This document shows, piece after piece, positions 10,164 to 19,106 of a DNA stretch of 64,000 nt. Both the position numbers and the translations under genes were made by a program. The stretch covers positions 833,080 through 897,079 of the forward strand of contig NZ_QMDV01000001.1 of NCBI RefSeq assembly GCF_003284895.1, in the 5' to 3' direction. The notes below the pieces were generated by a model. It worked only from the letters and a program-made list of their open reading frames with translations, did not search any database and was not told where the DNA came from. Positions within the stretch are counted from its first letter, which is position 1, and each line of letters opens with the position of its first letter. This DNA comes from Pontibacter arcticus (GTDB lineage Bacteria; Bacteroidota; Bacteroidia; Cytophagales; Hymenobacteraceae).

Positions 10164-10364
10164 CAGAAGCTGTTTATGCTTTCAGATTTTTTGCCTAAGT
10201 CAACAGTTATTAGTGTTCGCACCAACCATTATACTTTCACCTCTGTGTGCTTCCCGGAGGGTAAGAACAGCTAAAACGAGTCAATTAGAAACGCTGAACA
10301 GTTACATCGTGCTTGTTTATACTTTAAGCTGCTAAATACCTGATATATTTTAACAGCTACAGCA

Positions 10365-10411
10365 AAGCCTAAGACTCTCCGGATCATTTAAATCAAAAGG
10401 GTCTTAGGCTT
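10365..10411. repeat. Inverted repeat downstream of the ArsR-type gene
   Basis: AAGCCTAAGAC (10365-10375) and GTCTTAGGCTT (10401-10411) are exact reverse complements separated by 25 bases. It lies 30 bases after the minus-strand ArsR-type stop. No T-run follows on that strand, so it is either an unusual terminator or a protein-binding or repeat site. Confidence 0.6.
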
Positions 10412-10441
10412 AACTATACTAAAATGCGCGAAACCTGTTTC

Positions 10442-10750
10442 TTAGATATCCAGGCAACACTCTTCCAGGCAATCGATCACATCGATCAGCTTCGGAATAG
10501 CCAGCGAGTAATAAATCTTGGTTCCTACTTTAAAGGAAGACAAAACGCCTTTATCTTTTAGGGTAATAAGATGCTGGGAAGCAATTGCCTGCGGAAGGTC
10601 CAGGTATTTATAGATCTCGGTAACCGTCATTTTATCTTCTTTCCCAAGCAAGTCCACTATTGCCAGCCTTTTTGGGTGAGCCAGCACTTTAAGCATTGCA
10701 GCCGCCTTATCTATCTTTTTCGATTCAATTCTCGATAATAAACTTTTCAT
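10442..10750 (-). CDS. ArsR-family winged-helix transcriptional regulator, 102 aa
   Basis: A small DNA-binding repressor. Residues 17-95 form an ArsR-type winged helix: KVLAHPKRLAIVDLLG, recognition helix around LPQAIASQHLITLKDKGVL, and a wing around FKVGTKIYYSLA. The C-terminus ends with a Cys pair (ECCLDI, residues 97-102) that could bind a metal or act as a redox switch. The classical CxCxxC metal site of the ArsR alpha-3 helix is absent; the equivalent position reads YLDLPQA. No transporter or detoxification gene is adjacent, so the regulated genes are unknown; autoregulation through the AT-rich upstream region is likely. Its own promoter was not identified. Confidence 0.8.
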   Translation of the reverse strand: MKSLLSRIESKKIDKAAAMLKVLAHPKRLAIVDLLGKEDKMTVTEIYKYLDLPQAIASQHLITLKDKGVLSSFKVGTKIYYSLAIPKLIDVIDCLEECCLDI

Positions 10751-11426
10751 AATTTTAAGTAATAATACCTGCTAGGTTTTACATTTCATTTAACATCCCT
10801 ATTCACAATCATATATATACGGCATCTGCAGTATTTGGCTGACGTTGTATAGAATTATTTTATTTCTTTTTGTATTCTGGTAATAGCTGTTAAAAAACAA
10901 TGATTGTTGTCATACTCCCCTTAAAATATAACACAAGCTTAACGTACGCAAAAACCGGAAATTGGATATATAATATACTAAATACTCTTTCTATTATATA
11001 ACTGTAATCTATGGGATGTTCCTTATTTTTACCTTAAGATGCTGTTGAATCACTTTAAAATGGCCTTTTTACTGCTTCAAAAGTTAATTTATACTTTACA
11101 GGTACCAATTAATTACAATTAGGCTACTGCCCTGATCAAATTCATCTATACATAATTATATGGCACTTTTGCTATTTTTGTAAATCTTCTTAAAAAACTT
11201 CCTAAAACATTTCAACCGATGCCTGTTTGGTTGCTTAACTCCTTATTTTCTGCGTTTCATTTACTCATCTTTTCTCATTTCCGGAAGGCGTGGATTTTAT
11301 ACTTGCTGAGGCAGCCTGAATAAAAGTATGATTACATAGTAGTTATGCAACAGAAATTACGCAGTGGTTCTATGCTACAAGCTAATTGTATACCTTTGCA
11401 GTATTAGCTTAACCAACATTACAAAC
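10751..11426. other. Divergent intergenic region, about 675 bases
   Basis: AT-rich spacer between the ArsR-type gene (minus) and the glutamate dehydrogenase-family gene (plus). It holds at least two TATACTT words (near 11095 and 11293) and the likely promoter of the downstream gene at 11391-11398. No ORF with recognisable coding character and no RNA structure was found in the rest. Confidence 0.5.
11391..11398 (+). promoter_or_regulatory. Probable -7 box of the glutamate dehydrogenase-family gene
   Basis: TACCTTTG matches TAnnTTTG exactly and lies 28 bases before the ATG at 11427. The -33 element is weak. It overlaps the upstream extension of the open frame (from 11364), which argues for the ATG at 11427. 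Confidence 0.45.
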
Positions 11427-12656
11427 ATGAAAGAGTTACTTGAGAAATTTGAGAATAAACGCCCTGAGATAGTTTTTGAGTGGAAAGATGCCGAAACTGA
11501 AGCTGAAGGATGGGTTGTTATAAATTCGTTGCGAGGCGGTGCTGCCGGCGGTGGAACACGTATGCGCAAAGGCCTGGATAAACGTGAAGTAGAATCGCTT
11601 GCCAAAACCATGGAAGTGAAATTTACTGTGTCTGGCCCAGCCATTGGCGGCGCAAAATCCGGTATCAACTTCGACCCGGCCGACCCAAGAAAACGTGGCG
11701 TACTGGAGCGCTGGTACAAAGCGGTTATTCCGTTGCTTAAAAACTACTATGGCACCGGCGGCGACCTGAACGTGGATGAGATTCATGAAGTAATTCCGAT
11801 CACAGAAGAGTACGGCTTGTGGCACCCGCAGGAAGGTGTGGTGAAAGGCCATTTTAACGCATCTGAGCCCCAGAAAATAAACAAGATCGGGCAGTTGCGC
11901 CAGGGTGTTGTTAAAGTAATAGAAGATGCGCATTTCACGCCATCTACCAGCCGCAAGTATACTATTGCAGATATGATAACCGGTTACGGTGTGGCACAGG
12001 CTGTTGTGCATTATTATCAACTCTGGAGTAATACTAACCTGGAAGGCAAACGTGCTGTTATACAGGGCTGGGGAAATGTTGGCGCAGCTGCTGCGTATTA
12101 CCTGTCTTCCAAAGGCGTTAAAATAGTTGGGATCATTGATCGTGCCGGCGGCTTGTTAAACCCGGAAGGTTATACTTTTGAAGAGATCACAGGCTTGTTC
12201 CTGAACCGCCAGGGCAACGCGCTAAACCCACAAGGGCTACTTTCTTTTGAGGAAGTGAACAACCGGATCTGGTCTATGGGCGCTGAGATTTTTATTCCGG
12301 CGGCTTCCTCCCGTTTGGTAACGCGCGGGCAACTGGAGCAAATGATCGGCAGCGGCCTGGAGGTAATTTCATGCGGCGCAAACGTTCCTTTCCAGGATCC
12401 TGAGATTTTCTTTGGCCCTACCGGCGAGTTTGCCGATCAGAACATTGCCATTATCCCTGATTTTATTGCGAACTGTGGCATGGCCCGTGTTTTTGCTTAC
12501 CTGATGGAGAGCGAAGTAGAGATTACCGACGAAGCCATCTTTACCGATATTTCCAACACCATCCATGCTGCGCTGGAGAAAGCCTATAACAAGAGCTCCC
12601 AGAAAACAGAGATCGCTAAAACCAGCTTTGAGATTGCGCTTAGCCAGCTACTTTAA
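11427..12656 (+). CDS. Glu/Leu/Phe/Val dehydrogenase family enzyme, 409 aa
   Basis: An NAD(P)-dependent amino-acid dehydrogenase of the glutamate dehydrogenase superfamily, catalysing reversible oxidative deamination to a 2-oxo acid and ammonia. Visible signatures are the substrate-domain glycine-rich segment GGAAGGGTRM, the catalytic-lysine segment PAIGGAKSGI, and a Rossmann motif GWGNVGAAAAYYLSSKG. The frame begins at 11364, but 21 extra residues there overlap the promoter and look non-conserved, so the ATG at 11427 (MKELLEKFENK) is chosen. At about 409 residues it fits the family. Glutamate is the likeliest substrate but is not proven. A paralogue of the leucine-dehydrogenase type lies at 22461-23561. 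The MscS gene follows 12 bases downstream and may be cotranscribed. Confidence 0.88.
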   Translation: MKELLEKFENKRPEIVFEWKDAETEAEGWVVINSLRGGAAGGGTRMRKGLDKREVESLAKTMEVKFTVSGPAIGGAKSGINFDPADPRKRGVLERWYKAVIPLLKNYYGTGGDLNVDEIHEVIPITEEYGLWHPQEGVVKGHFNASEPQKINKIGQLRQGVVKVIEDAHFTPSTSRKYTIADMITGYGVAQAVVHYYQLWSNTNLEGKRAVIQGWGNVGAAAAYYLSSKGVKIVGIIDRAGGLLNPEGYTFEEITGLFLNRQGNALNPQGLLSFEEVNNRIWSMGAEIFIPAASSRLVTRGQLEQMIGSGLEVISCGANVPFQDPEIFFGPTGEFADQNIAIIPDFIANCGMARVFAYLMESEVEITDEAIFTDISNTIHAALEKAYNKSSQKTEIAKTSFEIALSQLL

Positions 12657-12668
12657 CATCAACTGCTT

Positions 12669-13838
12669 ATGCTTTGGAAAGACTTTTTAGCGTATGAGTA
12701 CCTGGGCAACAGCATCAGCAACTACCTTTGGTTTGCAGGCATTCTGTTGTTTGGCTTTCTTTTTAAAACGATACTCTCCAAACTGCTTTCAGGCATATTA
12801 TTCAGGGTAGTAAAACACTTTTCGCAGGAAGATAACCTGCCAGCTTTCCGGCGGCTACTGATACAGCCGCTGGAAATGCTGCTTTTCCTGGTGTTTTTAT
12901 ACTTTGCTTTTGAAGTGCTCGAACCGCCTCTTAATCTAACAGAAGCTGCTTCGGCAAAAGAGCCATTCCTGAAACGCCTTGCTTACCGCACCTACCAGAT
13001 ATTTGTGCTGGTAGCTGCCACCTGGGTTATCACGCGCTTCGTTGATTTTTTCGGGTTGATCTTTACGCACCGCGCAAGCAAAACGGCTTCTAAGCTCGAT
13101 GATCAGCTCATCCCGTTCTTCAAGGATTTCACGAAGGCACTTATCTGGATATTTGCCTTTATGATCATACTTGGTTCTGTGTTTGGTGTAAACGTAGCCG
13201 GACTTGTGGCAGGTCTGGGAGTGGGTGGTTTAGCCATTGCTTTCGCCGCCAAAGAGAGCCTTGAAAACCTGCTAGCCTCCTTCACCATTTTCCTGGACCA
13301 TCCCTTTGTAATAGGCGATTTGGTAGAAGTAAATGGTATAACCGGCGTTATCGAAAAGATTGGCTTTAGAAGTACACGTATCCGGACCCTCGAGAAAACG
13401 TTTGTTACCGTACCTAACAAGAACATGATCGATAAGCCGCTCAACAACCTTTCGTTGCGCACGTTCCGGCGGGTAAATTTCGATCTTGACCTGACTTACG
13501 ATACGACATCAGAACAAATCCGGGCGGTTACCCGCGATGTACAGGCCTTGTTAGATAGCCACCCACGCACAAATCAAGACGGGCGTGTTCGCTTCCATCA
13601 TCTGGGGCCGCATTCTAAAGTGGTGATGGTGCTATACTTTATAGATACGATGGACTGGAATGAGTACATCGATATCCGTGAGGAGATCACTTACAAATTA
13701 GTAGATATTGTAGAGCGGCATGGTGCTTCGTTTGCTTATCCAACCCAATCGCTTGTGCTGCAGCAACCCGGGCAACAGCATACTAATCTCCAAAAGCAAC
13801 CTATGCCTGCCCCACTGGATAACACAGACCTGAAATAA
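12669..13838 (+). CDS. MscS-family mechanosensitive ion channel, 389 aa
   Basis: An inner-membrane channel that opens under membrane tension to release solutes on osmotic downshock. There are hydrophobic segments near residues 18-40, 72-92, 105-128 and 155-175, then the pore-lining TM3 with its Gly/Ala pattern (VAGLVAGLGVGGLAIAFA, near 178-195). The cytoplasmic beta domain follows (FVIGDLVEVNGITGVIEKIG ... VPNKNMIDKPLNN). The C-terminal 30 residues are Gln/Pro-rich and variable. It is 12 bases behind the dehydrogenase gene and followed by a strong terminator. Confidence 0.92.
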   Translation: MLWKDFLAYEYLGNSISNYLWFAGILLFGFLFKTILSKLLSGILFRVVKHFSQEDNLPAFRRLLIQPLEMLLFLVFLYFAFEVLEPPLNLTEAASAKEPFLKRLAYRTYQIFVLVAATWVITRFVDFFGLIFTHRASKTASKLDDQLIPFFKDFTKALIWIFAFMIILGSVFGVNVAGLVAGLGVGGLAIAFAAKESLENLLASFTIFLDHPFVIGDLVEVNGITGVIEKIGFRSTRIRTLEKTFVTVPNKNMIDKPLNNLSLRTFRRVNFDLDLTYDTTSEQIRAVTRDVQALLDSHPRTNQDGRVRFHHLGPHSKVVMVLYFIDTMDWNEYIDIREEITYKLVDIVERHGASFAYPTQSLVLQQPGQQHTNLQKQPMPAPLDNTDLK

Positions 13839-13846
13839 GTATAAAT

Positions 13847-13876
13847 AAAAAAGCCGGAGAAACTCCGGCTTTTTTT
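13847..13876 (+). terminator. Terminator after the MscS gene
   Basis: GCCGGAG (13853-13859) pairs with CTCCGGC (13863-13869) around an AAA loop, with an A-run before and seven T's after. An AAGTATA word lies directly upstream, next to the stop codon. Confidence 0.9.
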
Positions 13877-14224
13877 CACCCTTATATTTTTGAAATTTTC
13901 TAAAACGTCTTCAGGATCTTGATAAACTACTGTCGTAATATAACCTTATCCGGAATATCATGCTAGAACAAATCTTAATTCCATTAAACTATGCCTTCAA
14001 TAATTTGTAGTTTTGATTTCTTTAACGCGATAATACAATATCAGTTACATAATAAGTACAAATATTATGATTAAAGTTAAATTTTTTAACGTAAAAGCGT
14101 AGTAGGCATCCGTTAACTTTATATATAACTTTGCCGATACAAGATTTATACTTAAAGCTAGGTATGGTCAGAAACCGGAATAGATTCTATTCAATTAAAA
14201 GCGCCCAGGTAATGCGTGCACACG
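13877..14224. other. Convergent intergenic region, about 350 bases
   Basis: AT-rich spacer between the MscS terminator and the 3' end of the AsmA-family gene. A 15-base odd palindrome (GAATAGATTCTATTC, 14178-14192) and one TATACTT word near 14150 are the only structure seen. No gene was recognised. Confidence 0.5.
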
Positions 14225-16762
14225 TTAATTGCCATCGCCGAAATCAAAATACTCATCTTCTTCCAGCTGAATCTGCTTTTCTTTTGCTTCCGGCTTTTTA
14301 CCTCTGAAAATATCCCGTATTTCGCGGCCTTCTTTTTTAAGGTCCGTTTTGATTTTCTGGGTTACGCGCTCTTTATCGTAAGCAATTTTAAAGTTATTCT
14401 CTTTGCCTTTCAGCGTCAGGAACAGTGAACTGTTTCCGGCGTTCTGATCTTCGGCCACCACGCCGAAAACAGCATCTCTGTCTGGTCGTTTCGAGCTGAA
14501 CAATGGTAGCTTGATCCTGTAATCCATTGTCTGATCGAATGTATGCGTACCAGATATGGAAACCACAGGCGCCGCCGACAGGTTGGTGCGGATATCCATC
14601 TCCGGTATAAAAATGGTGCCTTCCTGTATCCAGAAACTATTGTGCAGCTCTGCAAAGCGCATATTGGCCAGTTCAGAACGCTTCACGAACCGCGACATCT
14701 TTTGCATTGGCTCGAAATTGATCAGTTGCCCGTTCCGGATGGTGGCTACTATTTCGGCCTGCAGCAAGTCAGTTTTCGGGTTAAGCTGGCTATCAAAGTA
14801 TACATCCGAAACAATATTTGCCGTGAGCTGCCCTTTCAGGTGCTTATCCGAAATAAACTGTTGCTGGAAATTTTCGAAAACATAAAACAGGCCGTCTACA
14901 CTCATGTTATTGAGTTTTGTGGTTGTGCTTACCACCACATGGTTGCGGTTGCGGGCATTGAGGGTACCTTTCACAGCAAAATTACCGCCTATGGCGTTAA
15001 AAGAGATGTTAGGACTAGATACCACCTGGTTGCGAAGCGATACTTCTCCTTTTATGTTTTCGCCGGTAAAACGCCTGAATTTTACTTTGCTGATAGAAGC
15101 GCTTAACTGAAACGCAATGTTGGGTGCCACAATGAACCTGTAATCCGAATCAGCGCCTTTGCGATCCGCTTCCGGGGTATTTTGCTGCTGGCTCAGAAGC
15201 TGATCAAAATTGAGGTAATTGCTTTTAAAATCGGCTTCTACCACCAGGCTCTGCTTACTAAGCAGCAACCAGGATACCACATTCCGAAACATCCCGTTCA
15301 CCACAAAATCAGATTCTCCCAGCCTGCCTTTAAAATCAGAAACGGCCACATCGTTGCGCTTAAACATGAAGTTACCATTCAGGTTTGTAAACGGCATGGG
15401 TACTTCTTTAAAAGCCATGGTTACGTTGTGCAGCGTTACATCTCCGGAGGTTTGCAGGGTACTATTGCCTGGTTTGGCGGTAAACTCTTTTACATTGCCC
15501 GCAAAAGCGACCTTCACATCGGCCAGGCCACTGCCGCTTTTTATTTGTTCCAGTTTAGCCAGGCCCAGTACGTACCCGACATCCAGCATACCGCTCACAT
15601 CAAACGCAATGTAAGGGTTATTAAAATTACGGTACAACAGGTTTCCTTTAAACGCCCGCCCGCTAAGTATACCCGATAAGTTTTTAAGCTCCAGTACCGA
15701 TGAGTTCGCATTTCGGTTCGCTCCGTTTGTAAAGCTCCCGGCCAGGCTGAGTTTGGTTATTTTCTGTTTTACATCCGGATGATAGAAAGACGCATTACGG
15801 CAGCCAAAGCTAACTTGCACAGCAGGGTTCTTTGCCGAAGACATTTCGCCTTTTATAGTGCCGTTAAAGTATATATCGCCTTCGCTACGGTACTCCTTCA
15901 CTTTCTCTACCATTTCCTGGGGCAACAGCGAGAGCATCGATTGTAATGTGGTATTCTTACCTGTCAGGGTAAGATCTAAGTTTGTAGGGCCGTTATACGC
16001 TATTGTTCCGGCCACATCATAGGCGGCCTGCTGTACCTGCACCACTGATGGCTGTAACTGTATCAGGCGCGTATCCCGATTTATACTTAGCGCCGTGCTT
16101 AACGTGATGGCTTTGTTCTTGAAATACTCGGCCTCCCCTATTTTCAAAGTATGAATAGTGACTTCTCCGGTAGTCTGGACATCTATTACCGGGCCGTTAA
16201 TGGCCAAGGCTGCCTTTAACTGGTGGGCAGTGGTCTGATAGGTCTGGTTCAGTTGCTCGTCGGTATACTGGATGGCTACCTGCTTCAGGTTAATTTTCTG
16301 GAGGTCGAATGCAAAGTCCTCGTTGCTGGCGGTGGTATCTTCTGCAATGATGTGGTAGTTTACATCGCCGCTTGGCAACACTCTGATGTATACTTCCCCG
16401 TTTTCCAGGTGTACCTCTTTTAAAGTATACTTACCACGGATTACATCCAGCAGGTTAAAAGTAAAGTATAGTTTCTGGGTGCGGGCCAGTGATGCTTTGC
16501 TGTCCGGAATAGCTTCCAACACATTCACATCCTGCAAGGCAACGGCCACCTGCGGAAATTTATCGAAAAGCGAAAGTGAGATAGTGCCTACTTCTACCTT
16601 CGTTTTGATGTGTTTATTAGCTTCTGTTACAAAAAGCTCAATTATTTTATCCTGGTACAAATACACTGCGCCCGCAGCAAGGCTAATAACAGCTACCACC
16701 CCGGCTACCAAATAAAATAGTATTTTTTTCACAAGACCTTTCTTCACGGGGCGAAACTTCAC
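14225..16762 (-). CDS. AsmA-family membrane-anchored protein, 845 aa
   Basis: A large envelope protein of the AsmA/TamB-like group, whose members span the periplasm and are linked to phospholipid transport and outer-membrane assembly. It has one N-terminal transmembrane anchor (about residues 14-36, after KKGLVKK), then an AsmA N-terminal domain (VEVGTISLSLFDKFPQVAVALQ and LENGEVYIRV type strands). A long beta-rich body follows and then an AsmA C-terminal-like region (about 600-790). The C-terminus is charged and ends in a Glu/Asp-rich tail. It appears monocistronic. Function in this organism is inferred from the family. Confidence 0.85.
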   Translation of the reverse strand: MKFRPVKKGLVKKILFYLVAGVVAVISLAAGAVYLYQDKIIELFVTEANKHIKTKVEVGTISLSLFDKFPQVAVALQDVNVLEAIPDSKASLARTQKLYFTFNLLDVIRGKYTLKEVHLENGEVYIRVLPSGDVNYHIIAEDTTASNEDFAFDLQKINLKQVAIQYTDEQLNQTYQTTAHQLKAALAINGPVIDVQTTGEVTIHTLKIGEAEYFKNKAITLSTALSINRDTRLIQLQPSVVQVQQAAYDVAGTIAYNGPTNLDLTLTGKNTTLQSMLSLLPQEMVEKVKEYRSEGDIYFNGTIKGEMSSAKNPAVQVSFGCRNASFYHPDVKQKITKLSLAGSFTNGANRNANSSVLELKNLSGILSGRAFKGNLLYRNFNNPYIAFDVSGMLDVGYVLGLAKLEQIKSGSGLADVKVAFAGNVKEFTAKPGNSTLQTSGDVTLHNVTMAFKEVPMPFTNLNGNFMFKRNDVAVSDFKGRLGESDFVVNGMFRNVVSWLLLSKQSLVVEADFKSNYLNFDQLLSQQQNTPEADRKGADSDYRFIVAPNIAFQLSASISKVKFRRFTGENIKGEVSLRNQVVSSPNISFNAIGGNFAVKGTLNARNRNHVVVSTTTKLNNMSVDGLFYVFENFQQQFISDKHLKGQLTANIVSDVYFDSQLNPKTDLLQAEIVATIRNGQLINFEPMQKMSRFVKRSELANMRFAELHNSFWIQEGTIFIPEMDIRTNLSAAPVVSISGTHTFDQTMDYRIKLPLFSSKRPDRDAVFGVVAEDQNAGNSSLFLTLKGKENNFKIAYDKERVTQKIKTDLKKEGREIRDIFRGKKPEAKEKQIQLEEDEYFDFGDGN

Positions 16763-16862
16763 ATTTATAGTTACTTATAAAAACCTAAAGGTACTGTAGT
16801 ATTCACATGCACACAATAGACAGCACATCCCGAAAAAAAATATCTAATTTTTTTTTCAAAAG

Positions 16863-16894
16863 TTTTGCAGTTACAAAAAAACCGCCCATATTTG
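16863..16894 (+). promoter_or_regulatory. Probable promoter of tRNA-Val
   Basis: TTTG at 16864-16867 is followed after exactly 19 bases by CATATTTG (16887-16894), one mismatch from TAnnTTTG. The tRNA begins 41 bases downstream. Confidence 0.5.
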
Positions 16895-16935
16895 CATCAT
16901 CAAACAGGGACAAAAGGTCTCCAAAAGATAAAAAA

Positions 16936-17010
16936 GGGATGTTAGCTCAGCTGGTTCAGAGCACCTGCCTTACAAGCAGGGGGTCACTGGTTCGAATCCA
17001 GTACGTCCCA
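16936..17010 (+). tRNA. tRNA-Val (anticodon UAC)
   Basis: A complete cloverleaf can be folded. Acceptor GGGATGT pairs with ACGTCCC (one G-U), the D-arm is GCTC/GAGC, the anticodon stem CCTGC/GCAGG carries loop CTTACAA (anticodon UAC), and the T-arm is ACTGG-TTCGAAT-CCAGT. It ends with discriminator A and no encoded CCA. It is a single tRNA with its own terminator. Confidence 0.97.
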
Positions 17011-17011
17011 C

Positions 17012-17041
17012 AAAAGGACAACGTAAAAGTTGTCCTTTTTT
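17012..17041 (+). terminator. tRNA-Val terminator
   Basis: AAAAGGACAAC pairs with GTTGTCCTTTT around a GTAAAA loop, followed by more T's, starting two bases after the tRNA. Confidence 0.9.
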
Positions 17042-17104
17042 TATGTCCATACCTTTTTAAAAAGGTATTTTCCTCTCCTTTTAAATCCCTGATTCTGTTT
17101 CATT

Positions 17105-17184
17105 TATACTTATAAAGCGGGCTGTTTATACTTTACAAGGTGCCATAAAGTATACATTTCAGTAAACTTAGAAGCTTTATACTT
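17105..17184. repeat. Cluster of four AAGTATA words at the coaE 3' end
   Basis: Four copies in about 80 bases: TATACTT near 17106 and 17128, AAGTATA near 17150, and TATACTT at 17178-17184. The last forms the coaE stop region. The cluster lies between the tRNA-Val terminator and coaE. Confidence 0.7.
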
Positions 17185-17770
17185 TTGAAATGAAATAGGT
17201 ATGAAGTTCTAAAACCTGCGGTATAAGCAAGGTCTGCTCGTCGTTGTAAATAATATGCTGGGCGCGTTTCATCTTTTCGTCTTCGCTCAGCTGCTTTTCT
17301 ATAATTGCTTTTATTTCTTCTTCGGAGCGGTGCGCATCGCGTTGCTGCAGCCTTTTCATCCGGACCTCCATTGGCGCGAATACAGTGATGATTTCATCCA
17401 TCTGTTTCCAGGCGTCAGATTCATACATCAGGGCTGCTTCTTTCAGTATATACGGCTTATTGGTGTGCAACGCTGTCCATACTTCAAAATCGGCACGCAC
17501 ACGCGGGTGCACGATCGCGTTTAACGCTGCCAGGCGTTCGGGGTTATTAAAGACAATGCTGGCCAGGTAGGGCCGGTTTAAATCGCCTTGTGCGGTAAAA
17601 GCATCGGGTCCATAAGCTGCTATCAGTTCCTGCCGAAGTATAGCATCGTGATGCATTACCCATTTGGCACGCGCATCAGAGTCATAAACGGGCACACCAA
17701 GCAAAGCGAAGATACGGGTAACAATTGTTTTGCCTGTGCCGATTCCGCCGGTAATTCCTATCTTAAGCAT
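17177..17770 (-). CDS. coaE: Dephospho-CoA kinase
   Basis: Phosphorylates the ribose 3'-hydroxyl of dephospho-CoA, the last step of coenzyme A synthesis. The 197-aa protein has a P-loop (GGIGTGKT, residues 8-15), the YDSDARAKWVMH acceptor-site segment and a lid region rich in Arg/Glu (MKRLQQRDAHRSEEE). It is the last gene of the nusB-to-coaE minus-strand operon, 8 bases after ybbR. Its last codons and stop, AAA GTA TAA, are formed by one copy of the AAGTATA word (17178-17184). Four copies of that word lie in the 80 bases around its 3' end. Confidence 0.93.
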   Translation of the reverse strand: MLKIGITGGIGTGKTIVTRIFALLGVPVYDSDARAKWVMHHDAILRQELIAAYGPDAFTAQGDLNRPYLASIVFNNPERLAALNAIVHPRVRADFEVWTALHTNKPYILKEAALMYESDAWKQMDEIITVFAPMEVRMKRLQQRDAHRSEEEIKAIIEKQLSEDEKMKRAQHIIYNDEQTLLIPQVLELHTYFISKV

Positions 17771-17777
17771 ACTTGCT

Positions 17778-18752
17778 TTATTTTAGAATGACCTTTACAC
17801 GCCCAGGCATCACCGTTACTTTGCGTACACCAGCTGGTTTCCGGATTATGTCTGGTATGATGGTAGAATCTGCAGGATTATACTTGGCGTAATCTAAACC
17901 GATATTAAAACTATCACGGTGTAGTGAGGCTGCAGAGTCTTCCAGAAACTGGTAGCGAAGCAATACTGTAGACGGCTGAATGGTTACTTCTTTATCTTCA
18001 GGCATATTTACCAGCACAGGTTGTGCCTGGCGTTCTTCCTGTAACAGTCCTTCAATGTTAATAGCCACGATCACTTTCGGCTCATTCACCTGGATCAGCT
18101 CTTTAAACTCATATTCGAGAGGTACTTCGATGTTTGCTGAAGCTGTCAGGTTCTGGGTTGGAAGCTTCAGCAGCAGTGGATCAGGAATCTTATTTACCAT
18201 GGTAGCAGGCCCTACAAAAGTTACGGTGTCCGGCAAAAGGCGAACAGGCGCTACCAGTGCATGCTTTGGGGCTACAAAATTCTGATTTGGCTCTAGTGCT
18301 AAAGCAACCGTTCTCCTGACCTTCGTATCGAAATCAAAATGCAGCGTATCGGTTACTACAAACCTGAGTTCCAGGCCATCCATCGCATTTACCAAAGCAG
18401 GGCGCAGCGAAGAACCTAACAGATATTTATTCGAAGGCAGGCTGCGGATATAAATTTCGGCAGGTTTTACATCTACGCGCAGGGCTTTGCGGAGTAATTT
18501 CCAACCTCTGCCTACAACGTTAATGGATACTTCCTCGGGGAGAGGTTTGGTGGGAATAAGTTGATTTTCGTTGTAAACGAACTTGATCGGGTACGTTGTC
18601 TGGGTAGTATAGCTTTTATTGAGCGCATTTAGCAGCCAGAATGTAGAAGCCGCCACGAAACACAGCAATACTACTCTCCAGTATTGCTGTGTTTGCGGCC
18701 TTAATGGCTTTACAAACCATGAAATTATATTTTTTACGTTCTCAAATGGCAA
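17778..18752 (-). CDS. YbbR/CdaR-like membrane protein, 324 aa
   Basis: A protein with one N-terminal transmembrane segment (about residues 24-42) and an extracytoplasmic region of tandem YbbR-type beta domains, seen in repeated phrases such as PEEVSINVVGRGWKLL, PDTVTFVGPATMVNKI and EVTIQPSTVLLRYQFL. In Gram-positive bacteria the homologue CdaR modulates the diadenylate cyclase CdaA; no cyclase gene is next to it here. It sits between yajC and coaE, 12 and 8 bases from each, an arrangement I recall as conserved in Bacteroidota. Its precise role is unknown. Confidence 0.82.
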   Translation of the reverse strand: MPFENVKNIISWFVKPLRPQTQQYWRVVLLCFVAASTFWLLNALNKSYTTQTTYPIKFVYNENQLIPTKPLPEEVSINVVGRGWKLLRKALRVDVKPAEIYIRSLPSNKYLLGSSLRPALVNAMDGLELRFVVTDTLHFDFDTKVRRTVALALEPNQNFVAPKHALVAPVRLLPDTVTFVGPATMVNKIPDPLLLKLPTQNLTASANIEVPLEYEFKELIQVNEPKVIVAINIEGLLQEERQAQPVLVNMPEDKEVTIQPSTVLLRYQFLEDSAASLHRDSFNIGLDYAKYNPADSTIIPDIIRKPAGVRKVTVMPGRVKVILK

Positions 18753-18764
18753 TGTTTCTTATTT

Positions 18765-19067
18765 TTACTGCACTTTAGATGTTGCTTCTACTGAGATAGC
18801 ACTTTTATCAAAGGTGAGCCGGATACCTTTATCTACTTCTATGGTAACTGTGGCATCTTCTATTGCAACAAGTTTGCCATGCAAACCGCCGATTGTTACC
18901 ACATTCATTCCTTTTGTTAACTCATCTCTGAATTTTTTCTGGTCGCTCGCTTTTTTCTGCTGCGGCCGGATCATAAAGAAGTAAAATACAAGTATGATGG
19001 CACCGAACATGAGTACCTGCGGCAGAATGCCACCGTCTCCGGTTGCCTGTAAAAATATAGTTTGCAT
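18765..19067 (-). CDS. yajC: Preprotein translocase accessory subunit YajC
   Basis: A small single-pass membrane protein of the SecDF-YajC complex that assists Sec-dependent export. The 100-aa product shows the family layout: a hydrophobic segment near residues 18-36 (LMFGAIILVFYFFMIRPQQKK), the basic RPQQKK border, then a cytoplasmic beta-rich domain with KGMNVVTIGGLHGKLV. It lies in the nusB-coaE operon between the DUF1573 lipoprotein and ybbR. secDF is not in the window. Confidence 0.93.
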   Translation of the reverse strand: MQTIFLQATGDGGILPQVLMFGAIILVFYFFMIRPQQKKASDQKKFRDELTKGMNVVTIGGLHGKLVAIEDATVTIEVDKGIRLTFDKSAISVEATSKVQ

Positions 19068-19106
19068 ATAAATAAAAATCTCTGGTAAAGCAGTAGCAAC
19101 TGCTTA

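Larger units (their letters stand above)
10084..10441. other. Intergenic region between hemA and the ArsR-type gene
   Basis: These 358 bases hold the hemA terminator, a 22-bp perfect palindrome made of two inverted AAGTATA words (10142-10163), three further copies of that word near 10145-10325, and a separate 11-bp inverted repeat at 10365-10411. No coding region was recognised. Confidence 0.6.

Noticed and set aside
11364-11426. Upstream start of the 409-aa dehydrogenase
   Set aside because: The extra 21 residues overlap a perfect TAnnTTTG box and do not resemble the family N-terminus.
14178-14192. 15-base palindrome as an operator
   Set aside because: A single short palindrome in AT-rich DNA with no adjacent promoter; expected by chance at this scale.
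16807-17115. ORF spanning tRNA-Val
   Set aside because: It contains the tRNA and its terminator; no protein signal.
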